Source of the DNA: an uncultured archaeon
GTDB lineage: Archaea > Thermoproteota > Nitrososphaeria > Nitrososphaerales > CALBXV01
Assembly: GCA_937890045.1 (NCBI GenBank)
Contig: CALBXV010000001.1
Location: forward strand, 1-5,067
Direction of reading: 5' to 3'
Length of the DNA stretch: 5,067 nt
The notes beneath the pieces were generated by a model. That model did not search any database. It was not told the origin of the DNA and saw only the letters and a program-made list of their open reading frames with translations. Below, piece by piece: positions 4,818 through 5,067 of the stretch (its first letter is position 1; each line of letters starts with the position of its first letter). Made by a program: the position numbers and the translations under genes.

Positions 4818-5067
4818 TTGAATAAAATTAAGAGAGTTGGTAATCAACTAATGAAAGACTTTGAAGGTGATTTTTCTACTGATTATCAAAAAAATCTTGA
4901 GATGTTATCTGATAAAATAATATGTGCTAAAGTATATCGTAATAAAATTTGTGGATATATTACTAGAAGTATTAAACTTAAACTTGCTTCTGAGGCTGAT
5001 GCTGAAGTTACTGCTGATGCTGAAGTTACTGCTGATGCTGAAGTTACTGCTGATGCTGAAGTTACTG
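4818..5067 (+). CDS. Ribosomal protein S17e-like (eS17) with repetitive ADAEVT tail, 3'-truncated by window edge
   Basis: Residues 3-50 resemble archaeal/eukaryotic ribosomal protein S17e of the small subunit: KIKRVGNQLM matches the basic VKR-x-A-x-x-L/I opening, FEGDFSTDYQKN matches the F-x-x-DF-x-x-NK block, and RNKICGYITR (41-50) matches the family hallmark RNKIAGY(I/V)T. The N-terminus is about five residues shorter than the usual MGxVRTxxVKR. I recall short MDRIKR-like forms in Nitrososphaerota. The start is TTG at 4818, right after an in-frame TAA (4815-4817). Starting at ATG 4851 would cut into the conserved first helix. From residue 60 the protein becomes an acidic Ala-Asp-Glu-Val-Thr repeat in four perfect copies, still open at the window end. 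Cys in place of Ala (KICGY) is mildly unusual. The total length and tail end are unknown. A divergent S17e paralogue is the alternative. Confidence 0.75.
   Translation, partial: MNKIKRVGNQLMKDFEGDFSTDYQKNLEMLSDKIICAKVYRNKICGYITRSIKLKLASEADAEVTADAEVTADAEVTADAEVT
4995..5067 (+). repeat. 18-bp perfect tandem repeat (GCTGATGCTGAAGTTACT) within the S17e-like gene
   Basis: Four identical in-frame units lie at 4995-5012, 5013-5030, 5031-5048 and 5049-5066, and the first base of a fifth unit ends the window. Each encodes ADAEVT. The copies are identical at every third codon position, which suggests recent expansion by slippage or unequal recombination. An assembly effect at the contig edge is also possible. 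Nothing degenerate precedes the array, since the flanking sequence encodes KLKLASE. Confidence 0.95.

Noticed and set aside
4995..5067. Repeat array as a CRISPR or other non-coding array
   Set aside because: The units are directly adjacent with no spacers, are 18 bp long, and stay in frame with the preceding ORF.

Overview
The window is very AT-rich DNA, roughly a quarter G+C by eye, from an archaeon. The evidence is an archaeal histone gene, an AK6/Fap7-type kinase, an S17e-like ribosomal protein, a tRNA-Glu with an apparent non-canonical intron, and genes that mostly lack Shine-Dalgarno sequences but carry TATA boxes 25-32 bases before the start codon, as expected for leaderless or near-leaderless transcripts. 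The histone and the short N-terminus of the S17e-like protein recall Nitrososphaerota (Thaumarchaeota), from memory of the families. This placement is tentative, and no ammonia-oxidation gene is in view.

Layout. The first 1080 bases are the N-terminal 360 residues of a minus-strand cation:proton antiporter that runs off the left edge. A 113-base divergent promoter region separates it from a plus-strand gene for a small protein with a CxxC...CxxH zinc-binding signature (1194-1622). That gene converges, with a one-base gap, on a minus-strand pair: a flippase-like/UPF0104 membrane protein (2192-3199) followed 7 bases later by the AK6-like kinase (1624-2184). Upstream of the pair on the same strand lie tRNA-Glu(CTC), whose T-loop is enlarged by 17 nt, a 96-residue protein I do not recognise (3366-3656), and a histone (3722-3946). 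The histone diverges from a TatD-family hydrolase (4008-4772) across one TATA-like element. The right edge holds the start of an S17e-like gene whose C-terminal tail is a perfect 18-bp tandem repeat (ADAEVT) running out of the window.

Most genes look like housekeeping: ion homeostasis, chromatin, ribosome assembly, translation and nucleic-acid metabolism. I see no sign of a phage, insertion sequence, CRISPR array or defence system. The most interesting items are the T-loop tRNA intron, the repeat-tailed S17e-like protein, the symmetric histone/TatD promoter, the frequent TTG start codons, and the two unrecognised small proteins.
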